Source of the DNA: Verrucomicrobiia bacterium
Lineage (GTDB): Bacteria > Verrucomicrobiota > Verrucomicrobiia > Limisphaerales > JADLHS01
NCBI GenBank assembly: GCA_026125285.1
Contig: JAHCLO010000030.1
Coordinates: 22,575 to 86,574, forward strand
Direction: 5' to 3'
Length of the DNA stretch: 64,000 nucleotides
The notes beneath the pieces are model-generated. The model saw only the letters and a program-made list of their open reading frames with translations. It searched no databases and was not told the DNA's origin. This document shows, piece after piece, positions 42,229-51,105 of the stretch (the stretch's first letter is position 1; each line of letters begins with the position of its first letter). Made by a program: the position numbers and the translations under genes.

Positions 42229-42301
42229 GGGGCGCGGCGTTCACGCCGCTTCGGCCTCTTCACTTCCTCACAGCGTTGAAGCGGCCTGAAGGCCGCGCTC
42301 C
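42229..42301. repeat. Double-hairpin inverted repeat with compensatory change
   Basis: Two 24-base arms (42229-42252 and 42278-42301) face each other across 25 bases and match at 21 of 24 positions. Internal hairpins are GCGGCG-TTCA-CGCCGC and GCGGCC-TGAA-GGCCGC; the arm differences swap a G-C for a C-G pair, keeping each stem. It lies between the GH16 and GH32 genes. No T-run is present. Confidence 0.9.
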
Positions 42302-42341
42302 ACGAGTGAGTCCGCCAACTCGAATCAATCATCACCGACTT

Positions 42342-44516
42342 CTATTGACCATCCCACGCCGACTTCAATTCATGCACGTCGAGCGAATGAAATATCACCG
42401 CGCCGCCCTTGACCTGCACATTCTGCGAAAGATCATCGGCTTTGGGAATGAAAGCCACAGGCACGCCGACTAAACCATCACTCGCGAACACTTCGAGTGT
42501 CGTTCGGTCGCAATACACTGTCAGCCGCTGGCGATTGCCCCGCAATGGCGCGGGAACCCGGAAGCCATTGACATCGAGTTCCTGTTTCTGCGCGTCGTAG
42601 GCAATGGTCGCGCCGCGAATGGTGAAAATAGTCTCTGCCTGACCCGGCTCGAACTCCGCTCGCAGTTCCACCAACTCCGTTTTCACATCTGCAAGCGGGT
42701 TGGCGCTGTCCGGCTGAAGGTTCATTGAACCACGCCGATCCGACTTCGCGCGCAAAGTTTCCAGTTCCTTTACCGGTGAAGAAGTGAGTCGCGGACCATC
42801 CGCCGTGCTGATGAGGCGCAATTCACGCGGGATGCTCATGCACTGATTGAATGGCATGTCTCGCGAGTCCGCCCGCAGCCAGCCAATCTGGATGCGCCGT
42901 CCTTGCGGTTCATCGCTGAAGGTTTGCGCCGCGTAGAAGGTGCGCCCGCGCTGGCCGGGCAGTTTGGTTGCCTCGGCGGTGAAGGTTGTGCCATCAAACG
43001 TGCCGATGGCATGCTGGTCGTTCGCGCCGATCAACACCCATTTCTTCCGCGCGGCATCGCCGTCCACGGGCAGTTCAAAGAAGTCCGGGCACTCGAAGAG
43101 AAAATGTTCGTTGCCGGTGCCACCTTCAAAGACGCTGGCGAGTTTCCACTCACGCAGGTTCGGTGACGTGAAGAAATGGACCGTGTGTTTCTTCCCGGGC
43201 AGCTCGACGTAAAGCACCATCACCCAGCGTTTGGTCGGTTCGTGCCAGATGACTTTCGGGTCGCGATTGCCGTCGGTGATCTGCGGAAGGATGGGATTGC
43301 CGTTGAACTTGGTGACATTGCGTCCATCCGTGGTGAACGCTAGGCACTGCACCGTGGGTTGGCCGGCGGCGGTGTAGAGCAACACAAGTGGCGGAAGATC
43401 CTTCGTACCCAGTCCGCTGGTGTTTCGCCAATCCACCACGGCGCTGCCGCTGAACATTGGGCCGAATTCATCCGGCGCCAGCACGTCACCCAGCTCCCGC
43501 CAATGCACCAGGTCGCGGCTGACGGCGTGGCCCCAGTGCATGTTGCCCCAGCCCCAGCCGTAAGGGTTGTGCTGATAAAACAGGTGATACTCGCCGTTGT
43601 AGAACGACAGGCCGTTCGGGTCGTTCAACCAGCCGCGGCGAGATGAAAAATGAAACTGCGGCCGCAGTGCCTCGCGATAAAGACTCTCTCCACCCTTGAT
43701 GGCGTCACTCGGCTCGATGGCGCTCAAGGCCGGCGAATCTTCGGCCAGCTTGTCCACTTGCAGCGTGACGGTCTGACCGCGCCACGCGCTCACGTTCATG
43801 AACGCCCACCAATCCGGTTCGCCGTCGGCCAGTTCGATGTCGCTTTTCACTTCCACCCGACCGCCGACCAGTGTGGTGACTGTGCGCTTGGGCGCGCCGT
43901 TCTTGATGGGGAGGTTGAGATAACGTTTCTCGATCTTGAACTCGCGTTTCGCGTTAGCGAGCCAGCCAGGAGGTTTGGTGTCCGTCTGAACAATGTGATC
44001 AACGTTGATGTGCCCCCAGCCGCCGGTGGCGCGGTCCACGATTTGAATCACCGCCGTCTGGCCGGCGAATTCGCTCACGTCCCACGATTCCGGTGCGAGC
44101 GCCTCGCTGCCTCCAGACTTGTCATTCGGGCCGGTGGCCGTGCGGACGATGCGCCCGTCAATCAACAGATTCATGCAGGTGCGCTCGGTGTCTTTCCCAC
44201 CGCCGATGAGGAAGCTGAGGAACTGGCGCTCAAGCTTGAAAGGTGGCGACGTGAGCGTGCCCGTGGTGCGATCGCCCTGGTAAAACGAGTTGACCAGACG
44301 CTCGCCCTTGAAGCCGCTGACCGGCATCTGCCCGGGCAATGTGCCGCGCGCCGGGCCGGGGCCGAACGCTTCGCCGGTGGTCTTCCAGTCGCCGTAAGTC
44401 GCGCTCTCGAAATCGGCGATGACCAGATCGGTGGCGGTTTGAGCGAAGATTGAGGCGGTGCCGAAGAAAACAAGCGTGAGGCATCGTGTAACTTGCGCAA
44501 GTAGTTCTCGTGTCAT
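42342..44516 (-). CDS. GH32 beta-fructosidase (levanase/inulinase-like)
   Basis: This 724-residue exported enzyme has a signal peptide (LTLVFFGTASIFA). Residues about 30-280 are an accessory beta region with a jelly-roll-like part (FESATYGDWKTTGEAFG). The GH32 propeller begins WLNDPNG, giving nucleophile D299, followed by GNRDPKV and FECPDFFELP, the transition-state Asp and acid/base Glu motifs. The C-terminal sandwich (LTVYCDRTTLEVFASDG) is complete. It would release fructose from levan, inulin or sucrose. It precedes the GH16 gene on the same strand and follows the GH43-like gene by 48 bases. Confidence 0.95.
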   Translation of the reverse strand: MTRELLAQVTRCLTLVFFGTASIFAQTATDLVIADFESATYGDWKTTGEAFGPGPARGTLPGQMPVSGFKGERLVNSFYQGDRTTGTLTSPPFKLERQFLSFLIGGGKDTERTCMNLLIDGRIVRTATGPNDKSGGSEALAPESWDVSEFAGQTAVIQIVDRATGGWGHINVDHIVQTDTKPPGWLANAKREFKIEKRYLNLPIKNGAPKRTVTTLVGGRVEVKSDIELADGEPDWWAFMNVSAWRGQTVTLQVDKLAEDSPALSAIEPSDAIKGGESLYREALRPQFHFSSRRGWLNDPNGLSFYNGEYHLFYQHNPYGWGWGNMHWGHAVSRDLVHWRELGDVLAPDEFGPMFSGSAVVDWRNTSGLGTKDLPPLVLLYTAAGQPTVQCLAFTTDGRNVTKFNGNPILPQITDGNRDPKVIWHEPTKRWVMVLYVELPGKKHTVHFFTSPNLREWKLASVFEGGTGNEHFLFECPDFFELPVDGDAARKKWVLIGANDQHAIGTFDGTTFTAEATKLPGQRGRTFYAAQTFSDEPQGRRIQIGWLRADSRDMPFNQCMSIPRELRLISTADGPRLTSSPVKELETLRAKSDRRGSMNLQPDSANPLADVKTELVELRAEFEPGQAETIFTIRGATIAYDAQKQELDVNGFRVPAPLRGNRQRLTVYCDRTTLEVFASDGLVGVPVAFIPKADDLSQNVQVKGGAVIFHSLDVHELKSAWDGQ

Positions 44517-44564
44517 GAGCGTTTGCAGATTGCCTCTGCGAAGTGACTCAAGGAAAGGGTAAAC

Positions 44565-45560
44565 TTAATTGCCGCTTTGCAGTTCGGCGATGGCAATGCC
44601 GGACTCACCGGCGACAGAATACAGCAGATACACACGTCCGTCGGCGTCCACGAAGATGCCGGGATCACGCAATTCATGCGCCCGACCCTTCATCGCACCC
44701 GCCACCGACGGTTTCACCGGCAGGTCTGCGCCTTCGTAAATTGTCTCAGGCCGCAACACCTCCTCCGGCGCGGATGTTCTCCAGGCATTCCAATCCGGGG
44801 TGAGTTCGATCCGGCAGCGCAAGATGCGCTCCGGTGAATCGCCGATGCTGGAGTAGTAAACCCACAGCGTCTCGCCGACACGATGCAATGCCAGATGACG
44901 CGGGCCGGCGTTGTTGTAGTTCGGGTCGCGCTGATCGCTGCCGGGAAAGGGATTTGGTCCTTGCTCAAAATTTGTCAGCCCATCGCGCGAGCGGTAAAGC
45001 AGGCCGCCCTTCGCCATTGCATACCACCAATTATCCCAACGAAACACGCGCCAGTAAAAGTTACCTAGGATTTCATCCGAGGCCTTGAACGTGAGGCCAT
45101 CCGTCGAGAGCGCGAGGAAGGTTTTCTGCCCGGCAGCGGCCTTGGCCGGGCCATGAAAATACATGCGAAGCTCGCGCCGCTGTTCGTCCACGATCACGTC
45201 CGGCGACGCAATGTGGCCTTTGCAGCCGGGCGCCGCCTCCAATCGGAGCGTGCCTGGTTCATGAATCTTCCACGGCCCTTCGAGTTTGTCGGCGTAGGCG
45301 AGGCGGATGTATTTCCCGCTGTGATGAGCGAAGTAGAGGTAGTAGTTGCCCAGGCGGTTCGTAATCCAGTCCGGCGCGCGAATCAGCGAGGGCCCGTTGA
45401 TGTTGCTGCCATCGTTGCCCGGCAGCATCTCGGGTCGGATGATCGGGTTTTGCGGGAAGCGGCGGACCTGCAACGGATTGTCGTTTGCCGCCTGACTGGT
45501 GATTGTGGCGAAAACCAGGAGCGCCACCGCCAGCGGCAAGTTGTTGGCCAAAGTCTTCAT
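44565..45560 (-). CDS. GH43/GH32-like five-bladed propeller protein
   Basis: This protein of about 331 residues has a signal peptide (LAVALLVFATITSQAA). Propeller motifs are PQNPIIRPEMLPGNDGSNINGPSLI, YYLYFAHHSGKYIRLAYADKLEGPW, HIASPDVIVDEQRRELRMYFHG and LRDPGIFVDADGRVYLLYS, each with an Asp typical of GH43-clan enzymes. It lacks the WLNDPNG of GH32. The substrate is unknown. It sits between the DUF1080 and GH32 genes on the same strand. Confidence 0.82.
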   Translation of the reverse strand: MKTLANNLPLAVALLVFATITSQAANDNPLQVRRFPQNPIIRPEMLPGNDGSNINGPSLIRAPDWITNRLGNYYLYFAHHSGKYIRLAYADKLEGPWKIHEPGTLRLEAAPGCKGHIASPDVIVDEQRRELRMYFHGPAKAAAGQKTFLALSTDGLTFKASDEILGNFYWRVFRWDNWWYAMAKGGLLYRSRDGLTNFEQGPNPFPGSDQRDPNYNNAGPRHLALHRVGETLWVYYSSIGDSPERILRCRIELTPDWNAWRTSAPEEVLRPETIYEGADLPVKPSVAGAMKGRAHELRDPGIFVDADGRVYLLYSVAGESGIAIAELQSGN

Positions 45561-45602
45561 CGGAGCACGGGTCAATGAATTCCACCGCAGTCTCTCCGAG
45601 CC

Positions 45603-46373
45603 TCACTCTGCCGACAAGACGCGGATTTTGATATTGCGGAAGTGAACCTGATCGCCGTGTTCTTGCAGGAGGATGTGGCCCGTCGGCCATTCGCCGAACG
45701 CGGGGATGTGACTGAACTTGCTCTGAGCCACGCGTCCGCGGAATTCCTCCGAGCCGCGCTCGTATTCCAAGATTTTCTCACCGTTGAGCCAATGCTCGAC
45801 GTGCCGGCCTTTGACAAGAATCCGCGCGGTGTTCCATTCATCGATCGGTTTTGGCTTCTTCTCGGTCGCCGCCGGGATCACATCGTAAAGCGAGCCCAGG
45901 GTGCGATTACCTTCACGACCCATCCTGGCATCGGGATGCCGTTCATCGTCGAGGATTTGGAATTCGCAACCCACCGACGGGCCCGCGCCGGTCTTGTTCT
46001 CGGGATCGAGGTTGGACTGGACGAAATACTTGATGCCGCTGTTCGCACCGGGCGTAAGTTTGAAATCCACCGAAAGCTCAAAGTTGGCGAACTGTTCGCG
46101 CGTGATGATGCTGCCCCGGCCCACGGACAAGGGATCATTCGCTGCCAGCACGGTGAGCACGCCATCGGCGATCTTCCACTTTTGGGATGGGAACAACTCC
46201 GACTTCACGTCGCGCCAACCGGCGGTTGTTTTGCCATCCCAAAGCAAACGCCACCCGGCAGATTTTTCCGATTCCGTCAGCGAGTTGGGAGGGGCGGCGG
46301 GTTTGTCGGCCTTTGCCACGAGGATTCCCATACACAAAGAGGTGAAGACAATGGTGCGGTGAGTCGGATTCAT
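45603..46373 (-). CDS. DUF1080 protein (3-keto-disaccharide hydrolase-like)
   Basis: This 256-residue exported protein has a signal segment (IVFTSLCMGILVAKA). DUF1080 motifs are WRLLWDGKTTAGWRDV, ITREQFANFELSVDFKL, NSGIKYFVQ, EFQILDDERHPDA and HILLQEHGDQVHFRNIKIR. Related domains hydrolyse 3-keto-glycosides after oxidation by a GMC or GFO-type enzyme; no such oxidase is nearby. It lies between the sulfatase and the GH43-like gene. Confidence 0.92.
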   Translation of the reverse strand: MNPTHRTIVFTSLCMGILVAKADKPAAPPNSLTESEKSAGWRLLWDGKTTAGWRDVKSELFPSQKWKIADGVLTVLAANDPLSVGRGSIITREQFANFELSVDFKLTPGANSGIKYFVQSNLDPENKTGAGPSVGCEFQILDDERHPDARMGREGNRTLGSLYDVIPAATEKKPKPIDEWNTARILVKGRHVEHWLNGEKILEYERGSEEFRGRVAQSKFSHIPAFGEWPTGHILLQEHGDQVHFRNIKIRVLSAE

Positions 46374-46419
46374 GATTTGTCAGGTCGGCGCGAATCTCCG
46401 TAGCGGTAGTGATCTTCGG

Positions 46420-47868
46420 CTAATCTTCCTTCACGGCGGGCCCATAGCCGCGGAGGACTTCGGCATCCACGGCTTGGAGATAATTCATCAATTGCCGGTG
46501 CAGTTCCTCGGTTTTGGCTGGCAGCTTCGCGGCAAGATCATCGGTTTCTCCCAGATCAGCGTTAAAGTCGTAAAGCTCCAGCTTCTGCGTCTTCCAAATC
46601 TTGATCAGCTTGAAGCGGCCCACCCGGATGGCGGAGTGCGGGTAGGCGGACGTTGGGCGATAGAAGATCAGTCCGTTTGTCGGGCGCTTGACAATGTGGT
46701 CCGCCGCTTCGAGCACGCCGCGCAAACTGCCCCCATCCAAATTATCTGGCAGCGGCTTGGAAAAACCGGCCAGATCGGCAATCGTGGGCAGGATGTCCCA
46801 GCCCGCAATCGGCGCGTCGCACTGGGTACCGGGCTTGATGCCGGGCCCGCGCACAATGAACGGCACGCGGATTCCGCCCTCGTACAACACCCATTTTCCG
46901 CCGCGGAGCGGGTGGTTTCTTGCTGGAGTCGGGAATTTGGAGGGGTGATCCATTTTGTTTTGGACCGGCGGAATGAATTCGAGGCCGCCATTATCGGCCA
47001 TGAAAAAGATATACGTGTTGCCGGCGATGCCCAGTTGCTCGATGGCTTTCAGAACCCGCCCGACACCTTCGTCCAAGTCGTCGAGCATGGCGGCCCAGCC
47101 GGGATTGGAATGAATCCGCCCCGGCTGGCGGTCGGCATATTTCGCATGAGTGCCGGATCTGGCCTGAATGTCCACGTGAGTGGCGTAGTGCGAGAGTTGG
47201 AGAAAGAAGGGATTCCCCGCGGCATGATTGCGGCGGATGAAATTCACCGCGCGGCCGGTGAGGGTTTCGATGCGCTTCGGGTCGGTGTTCAGGTAAAGGC
47301 TGGTGAACTTGGTTTTTGGGTCGGAAGCGACATTGCCGTTCTGGTTGCCGGTGTTGCCATCGCTCTCATCGTAACCGAGGTCTTCGGGAAAAATGTCCGC
47401 CCGCAAATCCCACTTGCCATAATGCGCCGTGCGGTATCGAGCGTCCGCCGATTTGAGCATCCTGGGAATGGTCAGGCGCGGGTGCGCTGCCGGGTCAAAG
47501 TCGCGCGCGAATCGCAATTCGCCCTGGCGGGTGGGTGTTTGACCAAATTGAATGCTGCGGCGCGTGGGACAACACGTCGATGCCGGCGAGTACGCGCTGG
47601 TGAAGCGCATGCCGTCCCTGGCCAATCGCTCCAGATTCGGGGTCGCGTGGAAATCGCTGCGCGAATCCGGCACGCGGTCATCCATGCGGAACGACAGCGA
47701 GTTCCAGCCGAGATCATCGGCTAGAATCAAAACGAAATTCGGCTTCGTCGGCGATGCGGCTGAGACGCAGAACGCGAAGACCGCGGCCAGCATCAGCACC
47801 AGCAAAAGCAATACGCCGCGTTTCCGCTGTATCCAGCTACGTAATTCGGAGCCTCTGGTCATGTTCAT
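46420..47868 (-). CDS. C-type sulfatase, first of three
   Basis: This 482-residue sulfatase has one N-terminal hydrophobic segment (VLLLLVLMLAAVFAFCVSAA). The formylglycine motif is STCCPTRRS, with C99-x-P-x-R103. The calcium site starts NFVLILADDLGWN, and HYGKWDLR and FFMADNGGLEF are the other metal motifs. It would remove sulfate esters from glycans after Cys-to-formylglycine conversion by an FGE or anSME enzyme, neither of which is in the window. The ATG at 47868 overlaps the previous sulfatase stop (ATGA). Confidence 0.93.
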   Translation of the reverse strand: MNMTRGSELRSWIQRKRGVLLLLVLMLAAVFAFCVSAASPTKPNFVLILADDLGWNSLSFRMDDRVPDSRSDFHATPNLERLARDGMRFTSAYSPASTCCPTRRSIQFGQTPTRQGELRFARDFDPAAHPRLTIPRMLKSADARYRTAHYGKWDLRADIFPEDLGYDESDGNTGNQNGNVASDPKTKFTSLYLNTDPKRIETLTGRAVNFIRRNHAAGNPFFLQLSHYATHVDIQARSGTHAKYADRQPGRIHSNPGWAAMLDDLDEGVGRVLKAIEQLGIAGNTYIFFMADNGGLEFIPPVQNKMDHPSKFPTPARNHPLRGGKWVLYEGGIRVPFIVRGPGIKPGTQCDAPIAGWDILPTIADLAGFSKPLPDNLDGGSLRGVLEAADHIVKRPTNGLIFYRPTSAYPHSAIRVGRFKLIKIWKTQKLELYDFNADLGETDDLAAKLPAKTEELHRQLMNYLQAVDAEVLRGYGPAVKED

Positions 47869-49346
47869 TCCTGCTTCGCTGCGGGTCTTGCCACTGAACG
47901 GGGATTTTTGGGCGTGGTGATTTTGGCGAATGGGCGTGGGGCAACCTCGTCGGCCAAAAGCGTGGCCACGAGCGCATCGTTATGTTGGACGCCGAACTGC
48001 CGCAGCCGCTCGCGATGTTCCAGCAACACACTTCGAAACTCGGGGCGGCGCGCGAGATTCACCATTTCGCCAGGGTCGTTTTCCAAGTCCACCAGTGATT
48101 CACGGTGTTCGCCGTGGGCATAAACGCAATACTTGTAGCGCTCCGTGCGCACCATCCGGCCTTCAGTCATCGGCACAAGATCGCCGGCCAGACCGGCCTG
48201 GCTCATGTTGTTTTGCACAATCACCTGATCGCGCCAGGCCATGACCGGTTCATCCTGAACCAAGGGGCGAAGGCTGAGGCCGCTGAGTCTTCGCGGGCGC
48301 GGGATGCCGGCGAAATCCAACATCGTGGGCAGCAGGTCAATGCCCGTGTTCACCAGCCGCTCAGAAGTGCGGCTGGATTTCTGAGCCGGATGGGAAATGA
48401 TCAACGGCACGCGCGCCGACTCCTCGTACAACACTGTTTTCTGATTCAACCGGTGGGCACCCGCACATTCGCCATGGTCGCTGGTGAAAACGATCAGTGT
48501 GTCTTGCTCCAGCCCGGCGGCGCGCAACGCCGTGAGCACGCGGCCGATTTCTGCGTCCATTTTTTCGATCAAGCGATAGTAGCCCCAACGCAGGTTCCGC
48601 CAGCGTTCAGGTGTGAAGTCGCCCACGGGAAACAGAGGACTCGCGTGATAACCGCGCCGCATTTGTATCATCGAATCAGGCTCGTCGCCGGGAGGTTCGA
48701 GATTGGCCGGCAAGGGTGGCAAGGTAGCATCGGGTGGCGGATCACCGATTGGGCCGTTGGACAACGGCTCGTCACGCGCGAGTTCACATACGTTGTGCGG
48801 ATTCAGAAAACTCACCACGAGCAGAAACGGGCGTTCGTGTTTCTGGCCCAGGAATGTCACCGCGTTATCGGCCGTGAGGGTGTCCTTCTGCCGCCGGTCC
48901 ACGATTTCAAAACCGTGAGTCGCGGTTTGCTTATCGTCATAGCAAAGATGCCATTTGCCGTAGTAAGCGGTGCGGTAACCGGCCTGGCGAAAATAATTGC
49001 CCAGGTTCACAAACTCCACGGGATCAAGCTGGGTTTGGGTGTTGTCGGTCACACCGGTTTCATGGGGGTAACGTCCGGTGAACATGGAGTTGCGCGACGG
49101 CATGCAAAGGGGATTGGCCGCATAGGCACGCGTGAACAGCGTGCCGCGCGTGGCCAGGCCGTCGAGCGCCGGCGTTTGAAGAAAGCGGTTGCCCATCTGG
49201 CAACTCATCGCCTCGGCAGATTGCTGGTCGGTGAGGATGAACAGGATGTTCGGGCGGTCAGGGGACGCCGATTGCGCGCCAACAGTCAGGCATGCGACCA
49301 AGCAGCCGAAAAGCAAGAAGCGCCCGTGGATGGAATTGCTTCTCAT
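47865..49346 (-). CDS. C-type sulfatase, second of three
   Basis: This 493-residue exported sulfatase has a signal peptide (FLLFGCLVACLTVGAQSA). PNILFILTDQQSAEAM begins the metal site and NPLCMPSRNSMFTGRYPHETG holds the formylglycine motif C81-M-P-S-R85. YYGKWHLCYDD and FTSDHGECAGAHR supply further ligands. The DQQ start and the SDHGE form put it in a different subgroup from its neighbours. Its ATG overlaps the stop of the upstream sulfatase by one base (TAATG), so the three genes are cotranslated. Confidence 0.94.
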   Translation of the reverse strand: MRSNSIHGRFLLFGCLVACLTVGAQSASPDRPNILFILTDQQSAEAMSCQMGNRFLQTPALDGLATRGTLFTRAYAANPLCMPSRNSMFTGRYPHETGVTDNTQTQLDPVEFVNLGNYFRQAGYRTAYYGKWHLCYDDKQTATHGFEIVDRRQKDTLTADNAVTFLGQKHERPFLLVVSFLNPHNVCELARDEPLSNGPIGDPPPDATLPPLPANLEPPGDEPDSMIQMRRGYHASPLFPVGDFTPERWRNLRWGYYRLIEKMDAEIGRVLTALRAAGLEQDTLIVFTSDHGECAGAHRLNQKTVLYEESARVPLIISHPAQKSSRTSERLVNTGIDLLPTMLDFAGIPRPRRLSGLSLRPLVQDEPVMAWRDQVIVQNNMSQAGLAGDLVPMTEGRMVRTERYKYCVYAHGEHRESLVDLENDPGEMVNLARRPEFRSVLLEHRERLRQFGVQHNDALVATLLADEVAPRPFAKITTPKNPRSVARPAAKQE

Positions 49347-50959
49347 TATTTGAACGCCTCCATCCAGGAGAGCTGCGGCCAGACTGCGTTTCGGTCGTAA
49401 GGCTGCGCCGGGCCGGGCGTGCTTCGACCACGTTCGATTTGTTCCCGCAACAGCCGGCCAAGTCTCTGCACCACGTCCGGGTGACGGGCGACGAGATTGT
49501 TCTTCTCCGCCGGATCGGCGTCGAGATCGTAAAGCTGGAACGGTGGCAGGCCTTCGAGACTGTCGGCCTTGGGCTGGGTCCATTCCGATGGTGAAGTGGT
49601 CGGATAACTCCAGCCGCCCGAGTCGGGACAAAGCAGCAATTTCCATTTGCCTTCCCGAATCGCAAAGGAGCCGTTCGCGGAATGATGGACGATGGCTGGC
49701 CGGGACGCGTCGAGCTTTGGCCTGCCGCGCAGCAACGGGAGAAAGCTCACACTATCCTCGCCCGCATCCTCGGGAAGTTTGACTCCGAGCAAGTCGGCGC
49801 ATGTTGCCAGCAGGTCAAACTGACCGATGGTTTCCGCGCAGCGTGTGCCGGTCGGAGTGACGCCGGGCCAGCGCACGATGAATGGCAGGCGGTGGCCGCC
49901 CTCAAACAGATCGGACTTGCAACCGCGATAGCCGCCGCTGGGGTCATGCTTGAAAGGTTTGAGATCGGGAACGTTGGCGGCGGGCGCGAAGCCGTTGTCC
50001 GAAGTGACGATGACGATGGAGTTGCTGGCAAATCCGTGAGTATCGAGGGCGGCGAGAATTTGTCCGATATCGGCATCCACTTGCAGCACAAAATCACCGT
50101 AGGATGTGGTGCGCGATTTGCCCTGAAACTCGCGGGTCGGCAGGATGGGCGTGTGGGGTGATGCGAGAGCGAGGTAGATGAAGAATGGCTTCCCGTCGCG
50201 TGCCGCCGCCCGTTCGGCGAGATAGCTGATTGCTTTCTCCGTTAGGTGAGGTTGGACTTCTTCAAGTTTGAAGTCGGAACTGATCACGCCTGCACGCCAA
50301 AGCTTGGGTGTCGGGCTGTCGCCGATTTTTCCTGTGGGCAGGCTGACGGCACGGTCGTTTTCGAGCCAGACATACGGCGGCATGTCGAGCGATGCGCTGA
50401 TGCCGAAAAAGCGGTCGAAGCCATGTGCCGTGGGCCCGCCGCCGAACGGCTTGGTGAAATCCACGTTTTCTTCGTTTGCGCCTCTGCGCGCCCAGTCAAG
50501 CCCAAGATGCCATTTGCCGAACATCGCCGTGTGGTAACCGTTCGACCGCAGCAGGGCGGGAACGGTGAGCCGCCCTGCCTCCAGCAGCGCCGGGCTGTAA
50601 CCACGAGTCACACCGCGTTTGAGTGGGCCGCGCCAAGCGTAACGACCCGTGAGCAGCGCGTAACGGCTGGGGGTGCATAGCGAGGAAGCGGAGTGTGCGT
50701 CCGTGAATGTCACGCCTTCGCTCGCCAAACGGTCCAATTGGGGCGTCCGCCAGGCGCTCTTTGGGTTGTAGCAGGACACGTCGCCGATGCCCAAGTCATC
50801 GGCGAGGATGTAAATGAGGTTGGGCAACGGGGTCGTTTCCGTCGCGGGACGATTCGTCGCGGGACGATTAGAACCAGCCGCTTCGACCACGTCACCCCAA
50901 GCGGTCAGGACGAAGATGACGGCAAAGAGCCTGGCCATTGCTGGATGCAAGGAAACCAT
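49346..50959 (-). CDS. Arylsulfatase-like C-type sulfatase, third of three
   Basis: This 537-residue exported sulfatase has a signal peptide (LFAVIFVLTAWGDVVEA). NLIYILADDLGIGDVSCYNP and SLCTPSRYALLTGRYAWRG (formylglycine Cys95) define the A-type arylsulfatase group; FGKWHLGLDW and VTSDNGFAP complete the site. A 15-bp tandem duplication (50840-50869) encodes a repeated NRPAT in the linker after the signal. It is the first gene of the sulfatase trio in transcription order. The upstream 146 bases hold no gene. Confidence 0.94.
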   Translation of the reverse strand: MVSLHPAMARLFAVIFVLTAWGDVVEAAGSNRPATNRPATETTPLPNLIYILADDLGIGDVSCYNPKSAWRTPQLDRLASEGVTFTDAHSASSLCTPSRYALLTGRYAWRGPLKRGVTRGYSPALLEAGRLTVPALLRSNGYHTAMFGKWHLGLDWARRGANEENVDFTKPFGGGPTAHGFDRFFGISASLDMPPYVWLENDRAVSLPTGKIGDSPTPKLWRAGVISSDFKLEEVQPHLTEKAISYLAERAAARDGKPFFIYLALASPHTPILPTREFQGKSRTTSYGDFVLQVDADIGQILAALDTHGFASNSIVIVTSDNGFAPAANVPDLKPFKHDPSGGYRGCKSDLFEGGHRLPFIVRWPGVTPTGTRCAETIGQFDLLATCADLLGVKLPEDAGEDSVSFLPLLRGRPKLDASRPAIVHHSANGSFAIREGKWKLLLCPDSGGWSYPTTSPSEWTQPKADSLEGLPPFQLYDLDADPAEKNNLVARHPDVVQRLGRLLREQIERGRSTPGPAQPYDRNAVWPQLSWMEAFK

Positions 50960-51105
50960 GGCTCATCACTTAGCATGCGGGGCAATGGTGCCAATCATTG
51001 ATTCTCCGCACACGGACTTGGAGCCCGGACAAAAAGTAGCCGGGCATACCGAGTGAGTTGATGAAGGAAGCGCCATTCAATGTATGGGCACCCAGCCAGG
51101 CCAGA

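Noticed and set aside
46372..49400. Plus-strand open frames opposite the sulfatases
   Set aside because: Same reason: no domains, and the minus strand carries intact sulfatase motifs.
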